The notes: generated by a model not told the origin, from the letters alone. DNA of 64,000 nt from Halalkalibacter alkaliphilus (GCF_023555415.1 NZ_JAKRYL010000003.1:1-64000); one strand, 5' to 3'. Shown: positions 43,862 to 54,462, numbered from the stretch's first letter. Translations and numbers: made by a program.

Positions 43862-46681
43862 ATGAAAAAATCATTATTAGTAGTACTAGTTTTCCTAATA
43901 ACATTGTCATTAGGAAGTTTTTTATTTAATCAAGCCGGGACAGCTGAACAATCAGGAGCATACCATTTAGAATCTAATGATATTCCCGAAAATACGCTCA
44001 GAATTCACTATCAAAGAGAGGATAATAACTTTACGGATCTTGGTCTTTGGTTATGGAACGATGTAGCTGTACCTTCTGATAATTGGCCATCAGGTAGTAC
44101 ATCTTTTAAAGAAGACCAAATGACGAACTATGGTGCCTACCTGGATATAGAATTAAAGGAGAATGCTAAAAAAGTAGGGTTCCTTGTATTAAATACGACT
44201 ACTGGAGACAAAGATGGGGGCGACAAAGTACTTGATCTCTCCTCTTTAGACATGAATGAAGTCTGGATTAAAGAAGATGATGACACGGTTTATACTTCTG
44301 CAGATGGAGAAGTTTCGACTAGAATCATTTCAGGAAAAGTGGTATCAGACACTAAAATTCAATTAGATTTTACTAATATAGGAGAATTAACAGAATTCGA
44401 TTTGGTAGAGGCTATTAAGATCTCGGATAAAGATGGTAATGAAGTAGAATTTACAAGTATAACAATTAAAGATAGTAAAACGATTGAGATTAAGGGGGAT
44501 TTCGACTTACCTCAGGCACCTTTTACTGTAGCTTACAAAGAGCAAACCATTACGGCTGTACTAGAATGGAAATTGATTGATGAATTGTACGCTTACGATG
44601 GTGATTTGGGTGCAGAATTACATGACGATGGAACAGCGACGTTAAAATTATGGTCACCTATGGCTGAAAATGTATCAGTCATTTTGTACGATAAGGATGA
44701 TCAGTTTGTTGTTGTGAGAGATGATATAGAGATGACAAAAGGTGACCGTGGAGTTTGGGAAGTCATACTTACTAAAGAAAATACAGGTGTGGAGAATGTA
44801 GAAGGTTATTTCTATCATTATGAAATAGATCATGATGGAGATAATAAATTAGCACTAGACCCCTATGCTAAATCTATGGCAACGTGGGATAACTTTGGAG
44901 AGTATTCAATTGGGAAAGCAGCGATTATTGATCCTTCTACGATTGGACCTGATCTAGAGTTTGCGGAAATTGAAGGGTTTGAAAAGAGAGAAGATGCGAT
45001 TATTTATGAAGTACATGTAAGAGACTTCACATCTGACCCTAGTATTGAAGGTGAGCTAAGTGCACAATTTGGAACATTTGCAGCTTTCGTTGATAAACTA
45101 GATTACATTGAAGATTTAGGTGTAACTCACGTTCAGCTTTTACCAGTGATGAGTTATTTCTGGGGAAGTGAATGGAAAAGTGATGAAAGAATGTTAGATT
45201 ATGCTTCTACTGCAACGAATTATAACTGGGGTTATGATCCACATAGTTACTTTTCTCCAACTGGTATGTATTCAGAAAACCCAGATGATCCAAAGTTAAG
45301 AATTAAAGAGTTAAAGATGTTGATCGATGAAATTCACAGCCGAGGTATGGGAGTGATCCTTGATGTAGTTTACAATCATACAGCTAGAGTTGAGATTTTT
45401 GAAGATCTTGTTCCAAACTATTATCACTTTATGGATGCTGATGGTACTCCTAGAACAAGTTTTGGTGGGGGGCGTTTAGGGACGACTCATGAAATGGCAA
45501 GAAGAATTCTTGTTGATTCTATTACTTACTGGGTTGACGAGTTTAAAGTAGATGGGTTTCGCTTTGATATGATGGGAGACCATGATGCAGAAAGTATTCA
45601 AACTGCCTATGACAAAGCAAAAGAACTGAATCCGAATATCGTTATGATCGGAGAGGGCTGGAGAACATTTGTAGGGGATGAAGGCGACAATGTTATGCCA
45701 GCAGATCAAGACTGGATGCAACATACAGAAAGTGTTGGGGTTTTCTCTGATGAGTTTAGGAACGAATTGAAGTCTGGCTTTGGAAGTGAAGGAGAACCAA
45801 GATTTATTACTGGAGGAGCAAGGAATATAGAGCAAATTTTTGACAATATAAAGGCTCAGCCACATAACTTTGTTGCAAGTGATCCAGGTGACGTTGTTCC
45901 ATATATCGAAGCTCATGATAATCTAACGCTCCATGACGTCATTGCTCAATCTATTAAGAAGGATCCAGAATTTCATCAAGAAGAAATCCACAAACGAATC
46001 AGACTCGGAAATGCAATGGTTTTAACTGCTCAAGGAAAGGCCTTTATTCATGCAGGTCAAGAGTTTGGACGAACGAAGCAGTTCAGAGCTGAAACGTCTG
46101 AGCCACCATATAAGTCTACTTATATGGAAGATGAGGATGGAAATCCGTTTACGTATCCATACTTTATCCACGATTCTTATGACTCATCAGACGCTATTAA
46201 TATGTTTAATTGGGATCAAGCTACGAGTGAAGATTTGTTTCCTATTAATAACCTTACAAGGGAATATACAACAGGCCTGATTGCTTTAAGAAGATCAACA
46301 GATGCCTTTAGATTAGGAACAACAGAATTGATAGATTCCAATGTAACTCTAGTAGATGCTCCAGAAATAAAGGAACAAGATTTAGTAATAGGCTATCGAA
46401 ATGAAGCAACAGATGGAACAGCTTATTATGTGTTTGTTAATGCAGATACGAAAGAAAGATCATTAACAATTGGTGAAAATCTAATTAGAGGCACTGTTCT
46501 AGTAGATAGTGATGAAGCCGGAATAGAAGAGGTTTCAGAAAGGTCAGGCTTTAAACTAACTGGCCGTAGTATAACGATCGATCCTTTGACAACAGTGGTC
46601 ATAAAGATGAACAGTGTGAATGGAAAGGATAACAAAAGTAATAATGGGAAAAAAGTAAATCAGAAGAGTACGGGGAAGTAG
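43862..46681 (+). CDS. pulA: Secreted type I pullulanase (CBM41-CBM48-GH13_14)
   Basis: 939-residue secreted debranching enzyme cleaving alpha-1,6 bonds in pullulan and starch. Signal peptide (1-25), CBM41 domain (about 35-140; LRIHYQREDNNFTDLGLWLW), a linker Ig-like domain (about 150-235), CBM48 (about 240-360), and GH13 catalytic barrel. YNWGYDP at residue 454 is the type I pullulanase signature; nucleophile Asp569 (GFRFD), acid/base Glu598 (IGEGW) and Asp686 (AHDN) are present. The C-terminus is Lys/Asn-rich. No LPXTG anchor is seen. Followed by its own terminator. Confidence 0.93.
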   Translation: MKKSLLVVLVFLITLSLGSFLFNQAGTAEQSGAYHLESNDIPENTLRIHYQREDNNFTDLGLWLWNDVAVPSDNWPSGSTSFKEDQMTNYGAYLDIELKENAKKVGFLVLNTTTGDKDGGDKVLDLSSLDMNEVWIKEDDDTVYTSADGEVSTRIISGKVVSDTKIQLDFTNIGELTEFDLVEAIKISDKDGNEVEFTSITIKDSKTIEIKGDFDLPQAPFTVAYKEQTITAVLEWKLIDELYAYDGDLGAELHDDGTATLKLWSPMAENVSVILYDKDDQFVVVRDDIEMTKGDRGVWEVILTKENTGVENVEGYFYHYEIDHDGDNKLALDPYAKSMATWDNFGEYSIGKAAIIDPSTIGPDLEFAEIEGFEKREDAIIYEVHVRDFTSDPSIEGELSAQFGTFAAFVDKLDYIEDLGVTHVQLLPVMSYFWGSEWKSDERMLDYASTATNYNWGYDPHSYFSPTGMYSENPDDPKLRIKELKMLIDEIHSRGMGVILDVVYNHTARVEIFEDLVPNYYHFMDADGTPRTSFGGGRLGTTHEMARRILVDSITYWVDEFKVDGFRFDMMGDHDAESIQTAYDKAKELNPNIVMIGEGWRTFVGDEGDNVMPADQDWMQHTESVGVFSDEFRNELKSGFGSEGEPRFITGGARNIEQIFDNIKAQPHNFVASDPGDVVPYIEAHDNLTLHDVIAQSIKKDPEFHQEEIHKRIRLGNAMVLTAQGKAFIHAGQEFGRTKQFRAETSEPPYKSTYMEDEDGNPFTYPYFIHDSYDSSDAINMFNWDQATSEDLFPINNLTREYTTGLIALRRSTDAFRLGTTELIDSNVTLVDAPEIKEQDLVIGYRNEATDGTAYYVFVNADTKERSLTIGENLIRGTVLVDSDEAGIEEVSERSGFKLTGRSITIDPLTTVVIKMNSVNGKDNKSNNGKKVNQKSTGK

Positions 46682-46744
46682 AGAAGAAGAAGTTCTTATA
46701 CTAGACTTAGGTGAGGGCGTTACGGCCGTGATCGCCAGCAAATT

Positions 46745-46788
46745 AAAAAGTCATGACCTATCTAAGGATGCAGGTCATGACTTTTTAT
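46745..46788 (+). terminator. Terminator of pullulanase
   Basis: AAAAAGTCATGACCT pairs with AGGTCATGACTTTTT; symmetric, so possibly active both ways. Confidence 0.85.
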
Positions 46789-46831
46789 AGTGTGTAAAGT
46801 TCATTAACATATATGATTGTTTAGAGAAATG

Positions 46832-46967
46832 GTGTCTTGTGTTTTTAATTTGAAGAATATAAGCCACCACTAAAGACGGTTGGTAAATTGAGGTGAAATA
46901 TTTTGTAATAAAAGACACAACAACAGTAATGAAAGCGGTTTCTTAAATGTTGTTTCTGATAGAAAAT
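46832..46967 (+). promoter_or_regulatory. malE promoter: shared glucan-regulon module 2
   Basis: GTGTCTTGT (46832-46840), CCACC (46864-46868), block TGTAATAAAAGACAC (46904-46918), cre-like TGAAAGCGGTTTCT (46930-46943, near consensus), -10-like GAAAAT (46962-46967). Spacings of 86 and 26 nt equal those upstream of pullulanase. Confidence 0.75.
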
Positions 46968-47003
46968 AAGCATGTACTTAATAAATAAGGGGGATTAGTA
47001 AAG

Positions 47004-48305
47004 ATGAAAATCAAAAGAATTATTAACGTATTAGCAACAGGTGTTTTATCAGTCGGAATTCTTGCTGCTTGTTCCGCTCCGCCACAAAGTGCACCACCAG
47101 TAAGTAGTCCAGCAGAGGGAGATGGAGATAACGAAGTCGTTGAATACGAAATCACTCCTGAAGAAGGAGCGGAACTGCTTGTATGGGACAATGGTGATAC
47201 ACATCGAGAGTGGGCTGAATATGTTGCTGAGAAATTTACTGAAGAATATGGTGTTCCTGTAACAGTAGAAGAAGTAGGACATACTGATGCACCGGGGGTT
47301 TTACAAACGGATGGACCAGCTGGACTTGGAGCCGATGTATTTGCAGGTGCTCATGACCATGCAGGAAACATGGACGCTGCAGGTCTTATTATTGAAAATT
47401 TCTTTCCTGAGTATTATGAAGAGAATTTCATGGAAGCAGCTGTTCTAGGAACATCAGTAGATGATACATTGTACGGTTACCCTTATGCAATCGAAACATA
47501 TGCACTTTATTACAATAAAGATCTTGTAGATGAAGTACCCGAAACTTTTGAAGAACTTTTAAAATTATCGAAAGATTTTACGAATGTAAGAACAGATCAC
47601 TATGGTATCATGTTTGAACCTGGGAACTATTACTTTACTCATACATTTTTAGGTGGATATGGAGGCTACGTTTTTGGTGAAGACAACACTGATCCATCGG
47701 TCACTGGATTAAATAACGAAGGTGCGGTTCGTTCTGGGGAATTTCTGCGTGAAATAAGAGAAGTAAGTTTGCCGCTTAATACGGAGGACATTACAGGAGA
47801 TGTAATCGGAACTCTTTTCAATGAAAATCAAGTTATGTTCCGTATATCTGGCCCATGGGACATAAATGCACATACCGACGCGGAAGTGAACTTTGGTGTT
47901 GCCCCACTGCCACTATTAAGTAATGGCGAGAATCCAACGAGTTTCTCAGGTGTAAAAGGCTATTTTGTAAGCGCGTATACAGAATACCCTGAAGCAGCTG
48001 CTCTTTATGCACAATTTGCAACTAGTGAAGAAATGCTTGAAAAACGTTTTGAAATGACTGGTGAATTACCGCCTCATTTAGCATTACTTGAAAGTGATGT
48101 CATTTTAGACGATCCAATTTTATCGGCTTTCTTAGAACAAGCTCAATATGCACAACCAATGCCAAATATTCCTGAAATGCAAATCGTATGGGGACCAATG
48201 GGTGATGCATTTATAAGCATTTGGAATACGGACCGTGATGTTCAAGACATTTTAGATAGTGCAGTAGAACAAATAAGTGAATCAATTGATGTGTTAAATA
48301 ACTAG
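47004..48305 (+). CDS. malE: Maltodextrin-binding lipoprotein
   Basis: 433-residue cluster-D sugar-binding protein. Signal peptide with lipobox ILAAC (Cys23), an acidic Pro/Ser linker (24-48), then the MalE fold (LLVWDNGDTHREWAEYVAEKFTEEYGVPV, AGLGADVFAGAHDHAG). First gene of malE-malF-malG and the counterpart of MdxE in B. subtilis. AAGGGGG precedes the ATG, somewhat distant. Confidence 0.92.
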   Translation: MKIKRIINVLATGVLSVGILAACSAPPQSAPPVSSPAEGDGDNEVVEYEITPEEGAELLVWDNGDTHREWAEYVAEKFTEEYGVPVTVEEVGHTDAPGVLQTDGPAGLGADVFAGAHDHAGNMDAAGLIIENFFPEYYEENFMEAAVLGTSVDDTLYGYPYAIETYALYYNKDLVDEVPETFEELLKLSKDFTNVRTDHYGIMFEPGNYYFTHTFLGGYGGYVFGEDNTDPSVTGLNNEGAVRSGEFLREIREVSLPLNTEDITGDVIGTLFNENQVMFRISGPWDINAHTDAEVNFGVAPLPLLSNGENPTSFSGVKGYFVSAYTEYPEAAALYAQFATSEEMLEKRFEMTGELPPHLALLESDVILDDPILSAFLEQAQYAQPMPNIPEMQIVWGPMGDAFISIWNTDRDVQDILDSAVEQISESIDVLNN

Positions 48306-48309
48306 TGAA

Positions 48310-48348
48310 TGAAATTCCCAAGTTCGGGATCTCCAACTTGGGAATTAT
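48310..48348 (+). terminator. Intercistronic hairpin between malE and malF
   Basis: AAATTCCCAAGTT pairs with AACTTGGGAATT with no strong T-run. Such hairpins after a binding-protein gene usually stabilise its mRNA and reduce read-through to the permease genes; inferred here. Confidence 0.65.
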
Positions 48349-48369
48349 TTATAGAGGAGGCTGAAACTA

Positions 48370-49818
48370 ATGGCAGGATTGCCGGCTCCAAAATTAAACC
48401 GAAATGAACAGGAACCAGAATTAAACCGAATTGGATTGGAAAAAAATACAAACCCAAATGAACAGAAGCCAATAAAAAGTGTATTTAAAACGAAGGCATT
48501 TATTGCTTCTTTTTTATCATTGCTCTTTATGGGATTGGGGCAATTTTACAATCGGCAAATTGGAAAAGGTCTCTTTTTCTCCGTTTTATGGCTTTATATT
48601 ATCATTTTTTATGCACAACCTTTTCAGTGGGCGATGTGGGGACTTAGAACACTAGGAGAAACCCCACAAATTCGTGAACGAGGCAGAGTTGTATTTGAAG
48701 GGCATCATTCCATTTTCCTAATGATTGAAGGAATCATTGCTTTATTGATTGCCCTCGTTATTTTATGTATCTATGTTATCAGTGTACGTGATGCCTATAA
48801 AGTTGGGAAAGAACGAGACAAAGGAGTTAAACCGTGTACTTTAAAACAATCGCTTCAAAATAGTTGGGAGCATGGATTTGCCTATATTCTATTAACCCCA
48901 ACCGTTATTTTTACGTTATTTTTAACAATATTGCCTTTAGTCTTTTCTGTCATGATTGCTTTTACAAATTACTCAGGCCCAAACTATTTACCGCCGCGGA
49001 ATTTAGTCGATTGGGTGGGTTTTCAGACCTTTATTGATCTCTTTAATAGGAACTCATGGAGTAGAACATTTTACGGTGTATTCATGTGGACCATTGTCTG
49101 GGCAGTACTAACAACCTTCACCACATTTTTTGTAGGTTTTTTCTACGCGGTTTTGATCGAGTCAAAAGGGGTGAAATTCAAGAAGTTTTGGCGTGGAATC
49201 TTTATTTTACCGTGGGCGATTCCTGCGTTTGTTATGATTTTAATCATGCGTAATATCTTTAATGGACAATTCGGACCAATTAATAAATATATTAATAATT
49301 TGGTTGATCAATATCCAATATTAGCTGAATGGGGACTAAGTGCGATACCTTTTTTCACCGATCCAACATGGGCGAAAATCATGTTAGTTGTTGTAAACAT
49401 GTGGTTTGGATTCCCGTTTTGGATGATTTTAATGGCTGGAGTTATGACAGGAATTGATAAAGAACAATATGAAGCAGCTGAAATTGATGGTGCTAGCGCT
49501 TGGCAAAAATTTCGTAATATTACGTTTCCAATAGTCATGTTTTCAACTTCACCATTATTAATTATGAGTTTTGCAGGAAACTTTAATAACTTTAATATGA
49601 TTTACCTCTTCACGGAGGGACGTCCAACAAATCCTGACTATAGTTATGCAGGGTCGACAGATATTTTAATTAGTTGGATTTATAAAATGACCTTTGATCA
49701 TAATCAATTTGCAATGGCATCTGCTGTTGGTTTGTTAATTTTTATCGTAGTGGCAATTTTCTCTGTATGGAACTTCAGTAAAACAAGAGCATTTAAAGAA
49801 GAGGATATGATGCGATGA
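48370..49818 (+). CDS. malF: Maltodextrin ABC transporter permease MalF
   Basis: 482-residue inner-membrane permease. An extra N-terminal region (about 38-150) has two to three helices with FLSLLFMGLGQFYNRQIGKG; the ABC permease core (about 190-470) carries the EAA loop YEAAEIDGASAWQKFRNITFP that docks the ATPase. Longer than B. subtilis MdxF (about 435) owing to the N-terminal part. Overlaps malG by four bases. GAGGAGG is the ribosome site. Confidence 0.92.
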   Translation: MAGLPAPKLNRNEQEPELNRIGLEKNTNPNEQKPIKSVFKTKAFIASFLSLLFMGLGQFYNRQIGKGLFFSVLWLYIIIFYAQPFQWAMWGLRTLGETPQIRERGRVVFEGHHSIFLMIEGIIALLIALVILCIYVISVRDAYKVGKERDKGVKPCTLKQSLQNSWEHGFAYILLTPTVIFTLFLTILPLVFSVMIAFTNYSGPNYLPPRNLVDWVGFQTFIDLFNRNSWSRTFYGVFMWTIVWAVLTTFTTFFVGFFYAVLIESKGVKFKKFWRGIFILPWAIPAFVMILIMRNIFNGQFGPINKYINNLVDQYPILAEWGLSAIPFFTDPTWAKIMLVVVNMWFGFPFWMILMAGVMTGIDKEQYEAAEIDGASAWQKFRNITFPIVMFSTSPLLIMSFAGNFNNFNMIYLFTEGRPTNPDYSYAGSTDILISWIYKMTFDHNQFAMASAVGLLIFIVVAIFSVWNFSKTRAFKEEDMMR

Positions 49819-50654
49819 TGAGTAAAAAAATCAAGAATTTAATCCGGATGTTTGTCATATATGGTGTGTTGGTGGTAACAAGTATCATGATTTTATATCC
49901 TGTTTACTTTGTCATTATCGGTTCCTTAAATCCAGGGAATACACTTTTCGCCACAAGCTTACTTCCTGACAACTTATCACTTCGACACTATATTTATTTA
50001 TTTAATGAAACCGATTATCTACGCTGGTATATGAACACATTGAAAATCTCGTTTTGGAATATGTTGATTTCTACCTTTTTAGTGTTAACTGCAGCTTACG
50101 CTTTTTCACGCTTTCGTTTTCCTGGTAGACGAGCAGGGTTAATGGCTATTTTGGTTCTGCAAATGTTTCCAAGCTTTATGGCGATGATTGCGATCTATAT
50201 TTTGCTTCTACAAATGAATCTATTAGATAACCATTGGGGATTAATTTTAGTCTATGCTGGTGGGTCAATCCCTTTTGGAGCTTGGCTTGTAAAAGGATAT
50301 TTCGATGGAATGTCCAGAAGCTTAGAAGAAGCTGCCAAAATAGATGGAGCCGGTCATTTAACGATCTTTTTTAGAATTATGATGCCTTTATCGCTGCCAA
50401 TTATGGTCTTTATTGCGGTAATGAACTTTATTGGACCATGGATGGACTTTATATTAGCGAGGCTTGTGCTTAGGTCGGATGCTAATAAAACGTTAGCTGT
50501 TGGTTTGTTTGAAATGGTACAAGGTCTTGGTAACACTGAATTTACAACCTTTGCAGCAGGAGCAGTCCTTGTTGCCGTTCCAATTACCATTCTATTTATG
50601 GTACTTCAAAAACCACTAACAGAAGGGTTAAGGGCAGGAGCAAATAAAGGATAA
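49815..50654 (+). CDS. malG: Maltodextrin ABC transporter permease MalG
   Basis: 279 residues, six helices, EAA loop LEEAAKIDGAGHLTIFFRIMMP (about 174-195), C-terminal QKPLTEGLRAGANKG typical of MalG. ATGA overlap with malF implies translational coupling. No MalK/MsmX ATPase gene follows; a shared ATPase elsewhere is likely, as in B. subtilis. Confidence 0.93.
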   Translation: MMSKKIKNLIRMFVIYGVLVVTSIMILYPVYFVIIGSLNPGNTLFATSLLPDNLSLRHYIYLFNETDYLRWYMNTLKISFWNMLISTFLVLTAAYAFSRFRFPGRRAGLMAILVLQMFPSFMAMIAIYILLLQMNLLDNHWGLILVYAGGSIPFGAWLVKGYFDGMSRSLEEAAKIDGAGHLTIFFRIMMPLSLPIMVFIAVMNFIGPWMDFILARLVLRSDANKTLAVGLFEMVQGLGNTEFTTFAAGAVLVAVPITILFMVLQKPLTEGLRAGANKG

Positions 50655-50852
50655 GTTTCAATGGAAAAAGATAAAACTCCACGCGCGACCGTCTAATGAG
50701 ACTAACACTCAAAGGGCGGTTTTATAAATTATATTAGAATTGTCTTTATGGGTTTTATCGGTTAATTATTCACGTGAAGTAAAAAATTAAAATCTTAAAT
50801 ATATCCCCCTGAATAAATAAGGTGATTCCCCTAGATTAAAGGAAATAGCCTT

Positions 50853-50895
50853 TAAAAAGTGTCTTATCTTCATTAATATAAGACACTTTTTTTTA
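50853..50895 (+). terminator. Terminator between malG and the kinase gene
   Basis: AAAAAGTGTCTTAT pairs with ATAAGACACTTTTT plus extra T residues. Its arms contain the GTGTC/GACAC words of the nearby regulatory module, so it may also be a binding site. The rest of 50655-50850 shows no gene. Confidence 0.75.
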
Positions 50896-50987
50896 AATGA
50901 TTAGAAGTTTAAGGTTAATCGATTGTAATAAAAGACACCACCCTCTTAATGAAAACGACTTCCTGATCGGTATTTGATCTATATAAT
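50859..50987 (+). promoter_or_regulatory. Kinase gene promoter: shared glucan-regulon module 3
   Basis: GTGTCTTAT (50859-50867), GACAC (50882-50886), block TGTAATAAAAGACAC (50924-50938), cre-like TGAAAACGACTTCC (50950-50963), -10 TATAAT (50982-50987). Block-to-cre distance is again 26 nt; the distal GTGTC is 79 rather than 86 nt away. The start codon is 135 nt after the -10, so the leader is long. Confidence 0.65.
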
Positions 50988-51121
50988 TAGAGTGTACAAA
51001 AACGATTATTATTTTCGATAAATTCTGAAATATGTAAAGCAGTATATATACCTAACCTTGCTTGATTCATGTGTGAAAGTTATGATGATACCAAGAAATA
51101 GAGTAAATAAGGGACTAATTA

Positions 51122-52903
51122 ATGATAAACAATAAAAACATGACTAAAAATCGATTCGCTACAAAGGTTGTTTTTGTAATATTAATAGTGACTTTAATCC
51201 CCACCTTGTTTAATAGCATTTTCTTTTATGTATCTTCGTCAAACATCATTAAAGAAAATGTAAGAGAGTCTTCAATTCAGACCACTCGCCAAGCAGCAGA
51301 TTCCTTGTCTAATGTTCTGACAGCTGGTAGTGACATGTCGAATCTTATCTATAGTAATAAGAGGCTTCAGGAGATTGTTAAAGCGGATCTGGATACGGAA
51401 CTTTCCGAACATGAACGTCACCAAAATAATGAAATGATGAATTCTTTCTTAAATGCACATATACAATCAAACTCTCATGTACAGATGATTTATATTTTAA
51501 GGGAAGAAGGCACAAGTTGGGTAAGTAGATTTTTCCATTGGGAAAAATTTCATCAGGCTAACTTAAGAGAGTTGGAATGGGTGATTGGTTCAATTAAACG
51601 AGATGGTGAACTGTATTGGGAAGGCCTTCAGTTTGAGTGGTTTAGTGGTTTAGAAGAGAGCACGGAATTGGTTTTGCCGATAAGTCGTGTAATGAAAGAC
51701 TTTGATAAATTGAATAATATTGCCTATATTCAAGTGTTTCTTGATGGAGAGGCAGTACTTGATACGATTAACGAGATTAAATTAGGAAAAACTGGGCGTT
51801 TCTTTGTTGTTGACCAACAAGGCAATATTATGATTGATTCAAATATTGAAAAGATCAACGAAACAATCTCGAATGAGCAGTTATATGATCGAGTCATATT
51901 TGGAGAAGAAATAGAATTTGAGTATGTAGAAGGTGGGCTTAATTACTATGGAGTAAAACAACCACTCGCAAACGGCTGGACGATTGTAGGAGTCGTTCCT
52001 ATTGAAGAAATTACAGGTCAATTACTTACGATTCAAACGATCGTGATTCTATCTTCTATTACGTTTGGTATAGTAGCTATATTAATTGGTTTGTTTTTTG
52101 CAAATCGGGTAACAAAGCCTATCAAAGTACTCACAAATCAAATGAAGCTTGTCGGTGAAGGGGACTTTAATGTTCGGACAAACGTACAAACATCTGATGA
52201 AATTGGGATGATGTCGATGGAGTTTAATCGGATGTTAGAAAAGCTAGAGCATCTTATGGAATTAGTGAAAAGTGAACAAGTTCAAAAGAAGGAAGCGGAG
52301 TTACGTGTAGTTAAGCACCGAATCAATCCACATTTTTTATTTAATACGCTCAGTACAATAAGGTGGCTTGTGAACTTTAAACAGTTTGATCGTGCAAATA
52401 TGGCTTTATCCGCATTAACGAGGTTACTTGAAGCAAATATGGGAAAGAAAGGAACATTTGTTACAGTCAAAGAAGAGATAGAGATTATTGAAAAGTTTAT
52501 TGACATTATGCAAATTCGTTATGAGCAAATCTTTCAATTGCAATTGGATGTTGAATTGGAAGTAAATGATTTTTTAATTCCACAAATGTTGTTGCAACCT
52601 ATTGTTGAAAATGCCATTTTTCATGGGATCGTACCAACTGGAAAGGAAGGGATAATCAAATTATCAGGACGAAAGATAGTTGATGGAGTCAAAATAGTTA
52701 TTTCTGATAATGGCATAGGAATGGACAAGGAAAAATTAAGCAAAATTCAAGAAGCCACCTACACTCCGAATACGTCTGTAGGCATCGGTTTTCTTCATGT
52801 TTTTGAATCAATTAAACTTTATTATGCATCGGATTCAAGTGTGAAAATTGATTGTAGCACAAATGGAACAACGGTTACATTGATCATTAAGCTAAAAAGA
52901 TAG
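51122..52903 (+). CDS. YesM-type sensor histidine kinase (first set)
   Basis: 593-residue membrane kinase: helix at about 15-37, extracellular sensing domain (40-295), second helix (about 300-325), HAMP (about 325-380), His_kinase region with HRINPHFLFNTLSTI (phosphorylated His in the INPHFLFN box) and ATPase motifs QPIVENAIFHG and ISDNGIGM. It pairs with the AraC-type regulator 11 nt downstream. Its own promoter carries the module of the pullulanase and malE promoters, so autoregulation with maltodextrin control is likely but inferred. No strong ribosome site. Confidence 0.9.
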   Translation: MINNKNMTKNRFATKVVFVILIVTLIPTLFNSIFFYVSSSNIIKENVRESSIQTTRQAADSLSNVLTAGSDMSNLIYSNKRLQEIVKADLDTELSEHERHQNNEMMNSFLNAHIQSNSHVQMIYILREEGTSWVSRFFHWEKFHQANLRELEWVIGSIKRDGELYWEGLQFEWFSGLEESTELVLPISRVMKDFDKLNNIAYIQVFLDGEAVLDTINEIKLGKTGRFFVVDQQGNIMIDSNIEKINETISNEQLYDRVIFGEEIEFEYVEGGLNYYGVKQPLANGWTIVGVVPIEEITGQLLTIQTIVILSSITFGIVAILIGLFFANRVTKPIKVLTNQMKLVGEGDFNVRTNVQTSDEIGMMSMEFNRMLEKLEHLMELVKSEQVQKKEAELRVVKHRINPHFLFNTLSTIRWLVNFKQFDRANMALSALTRLLEANMGKKGTFVTVKEEIEIIEKFIDIMQIRYEQIFQLQLDVELEVNDFLIPQMLLQPIVENAIFHGIVPTGKEGIIKLSGRKIVDGVKIVISDNGIGMDKEKLSKIQEATYTPNTSVGIGFLHVFESIKLYYASDSSVKIDCSTNGTTVTLIIKLKR

Positions 52904-52914
52904 AGGTGAGAATC

Positions 52915-54450
52915 ATGTATAACGTTATGATCGTTGATGATGAGCCTGTCATCCGTTTTGGTTTAAAGGCTTCTGTAGATTGGGAGAAAGAAGGATTATT
53001 CTTTCTAGGAGCATACCCAAATGGGGAGGAGGCCTTTGAAATCATGAAGGAAAATCATGTTGATATTTTAATTACAGATATTAAAATGCCGGTGATGGAT
53101 GGGTTGACTTTAATGAGGAAAGCGGTAGGCCTTTATCCGAAAATAAAAGTCATTTTAGTAAGCAGCTTTAATGAGTTTGAATATGTCAAAGAGGGAATAA
53201 AATACGGAGCGGTTGATTATGTTTTAAAACCTACACTCGAGCAAGAGGAGTTTGTTCAATTAATAGAAAAGTGTGTAAAACTCTTGAAGGAAGAAACGTA
53301 TATTGAGAAAAAGTTAACCCTTGTTGATCAGTCTACCTCTTTACTTGAAAGAAAAAAGGTTGAACAAAATTTAAAGCGTATCCTTCTAAATGAAAAAGAT
53401 TTTTCTGACTACGGAGAAATCAATTATTTAAATTCTGGTTCCATTCTTGTTATATATATGAAAATGAACGATATAGCTAAGATTGAAGAGCAATGTGGAG
53501 TATTATTTAAAAGCTTCACACTTGAAGAGATTCAAGAGCGTTTTTACAATCAGTATGAAGAAGGCGTTTGCTTAATAATTGGAGAGGTAGATATACTATT
53601 TTTCGTGAATATAGATCTTGATCCTGTAAGAGTACTTCACCAATTACAAGAAGTAGTGATGCAAGAGTCAAATGTACGGTTTTCATTTGGTTATGATATG
53701 ATTTCAAGTGTATATGAAGCTAAAGAAGGATTTAGGCGAAGCTTTTTAGCTTGTGAAAGGCGGTTTTTTTATCCTGAAGAAGCTGTATTTTCTTATAAAG
53801 AGCTAAAGGAATCTTCAATTAAACGTTCCATAGCTGATGAAATGAAACAGTTTGTTATCCCCGTTGATAAGGAAAAGGTAGTTACGTTTATTGAAGAACG
53901 TTATTACCAATGGAAGCAGGAAGAATTTCAAGCAGCAGTAATTAGAAAGGAAGCAAGTGATATATTATCTAGCTTATTTGGAAATAAGTTAGATCTCTCA
54001 TTACTAATTGCTAAATGTCATGAGCTGCAACAAACTGAAACGCTTGACGATTTATATATTTCGCTAATTGAAAATATTGATGAATGTATTCAGCTCATCT
54101 CGGAACAAAAGCGAAAGCCAAGTAGCGATAATGAGCTGATGGAACGCGCAATAAGTTATATACATCAGCACTATACCGAAGAACTAACGCTTCAAAAGGT
54201 GGCTGATCATATTCATATAAGTAGAAATTATTTTAGTATCTTGTTTAAACAATATAGTGATCAAAAATTTATAGATTATGTCATTAACCTTCGAATTAAT
54301 AAGGCAAGTGAGTTGTTATTGAACACTACACTTAAGGTATACGAAGTGGCACAACAATCTGGATTTAAAGATGTTAAATATTTCAGCAAATTGTTTAAAA
54401 GAATGACAGGTCATTCACCAATTGACTATCGGCTAAAGCAAGAGAAATAG
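52915..54450 (+). CDS. YesN-type response regulator, AraC family (first set)
   Basis: 511 residues: receiver domain (1-120) with D8/D9 and phosphorylated Asp55 (ILITDIKMPVMDG), a central variable region (about 130-400) and a C-terminal AraC-type double helix-turn-helix (about 410-508; ISRNYFSILFKQYSDQKFIDYVINLRI). Start is the ATG at 52915 five bases after GAGGTGAGA. The likely activator of the glucan genes nearby. Confidence 0.92.
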   Translation: MYNVMIVDDEPVIRFGLKASVDWEKEGLFFLGAYPNGEEAFEIMKENHVDILITDIKMPVMDGLTLMRKAVGLYPKIKVILVSSFNEFEYVKEGIKYGAVDYVLKPTLEQEEFVQLIEKCVKLLKEETYIEKKLTLVDQSTSLLERKKVEQNLKRILLNEKDFSDYGEINYLNSGSILVIYMKMNDIAKIEEQCGVLFKSFTLEEIQERFYNQYEEGVCLIIGEVDILFFVNIDLDPVRVLHQLQEVVMQESNVRFSFGYDMISSVYEAKEGFRRSFLACERRFFYPEEAVFSYKELKESSIKRSIADEMKQFVIPVDKEKVVTFIEERYYQWKQEEFQAAVIRKEASDILSSLFGNKLDLSLLIAKCHELQQTETLDDLYISLIENIDECIQLISEQKRKPSSDNELMERAISYIHQHYTEELTLQKVADHIHISRNYFSILFKQYSDQKFIDYVINLRINKASELLLNTTLKVYEVAQQSGFKDVKYFSKLFKRMTGHSPIDYRLKQEK

Positions 54451-54462
54451 GAGGTGAGGGTT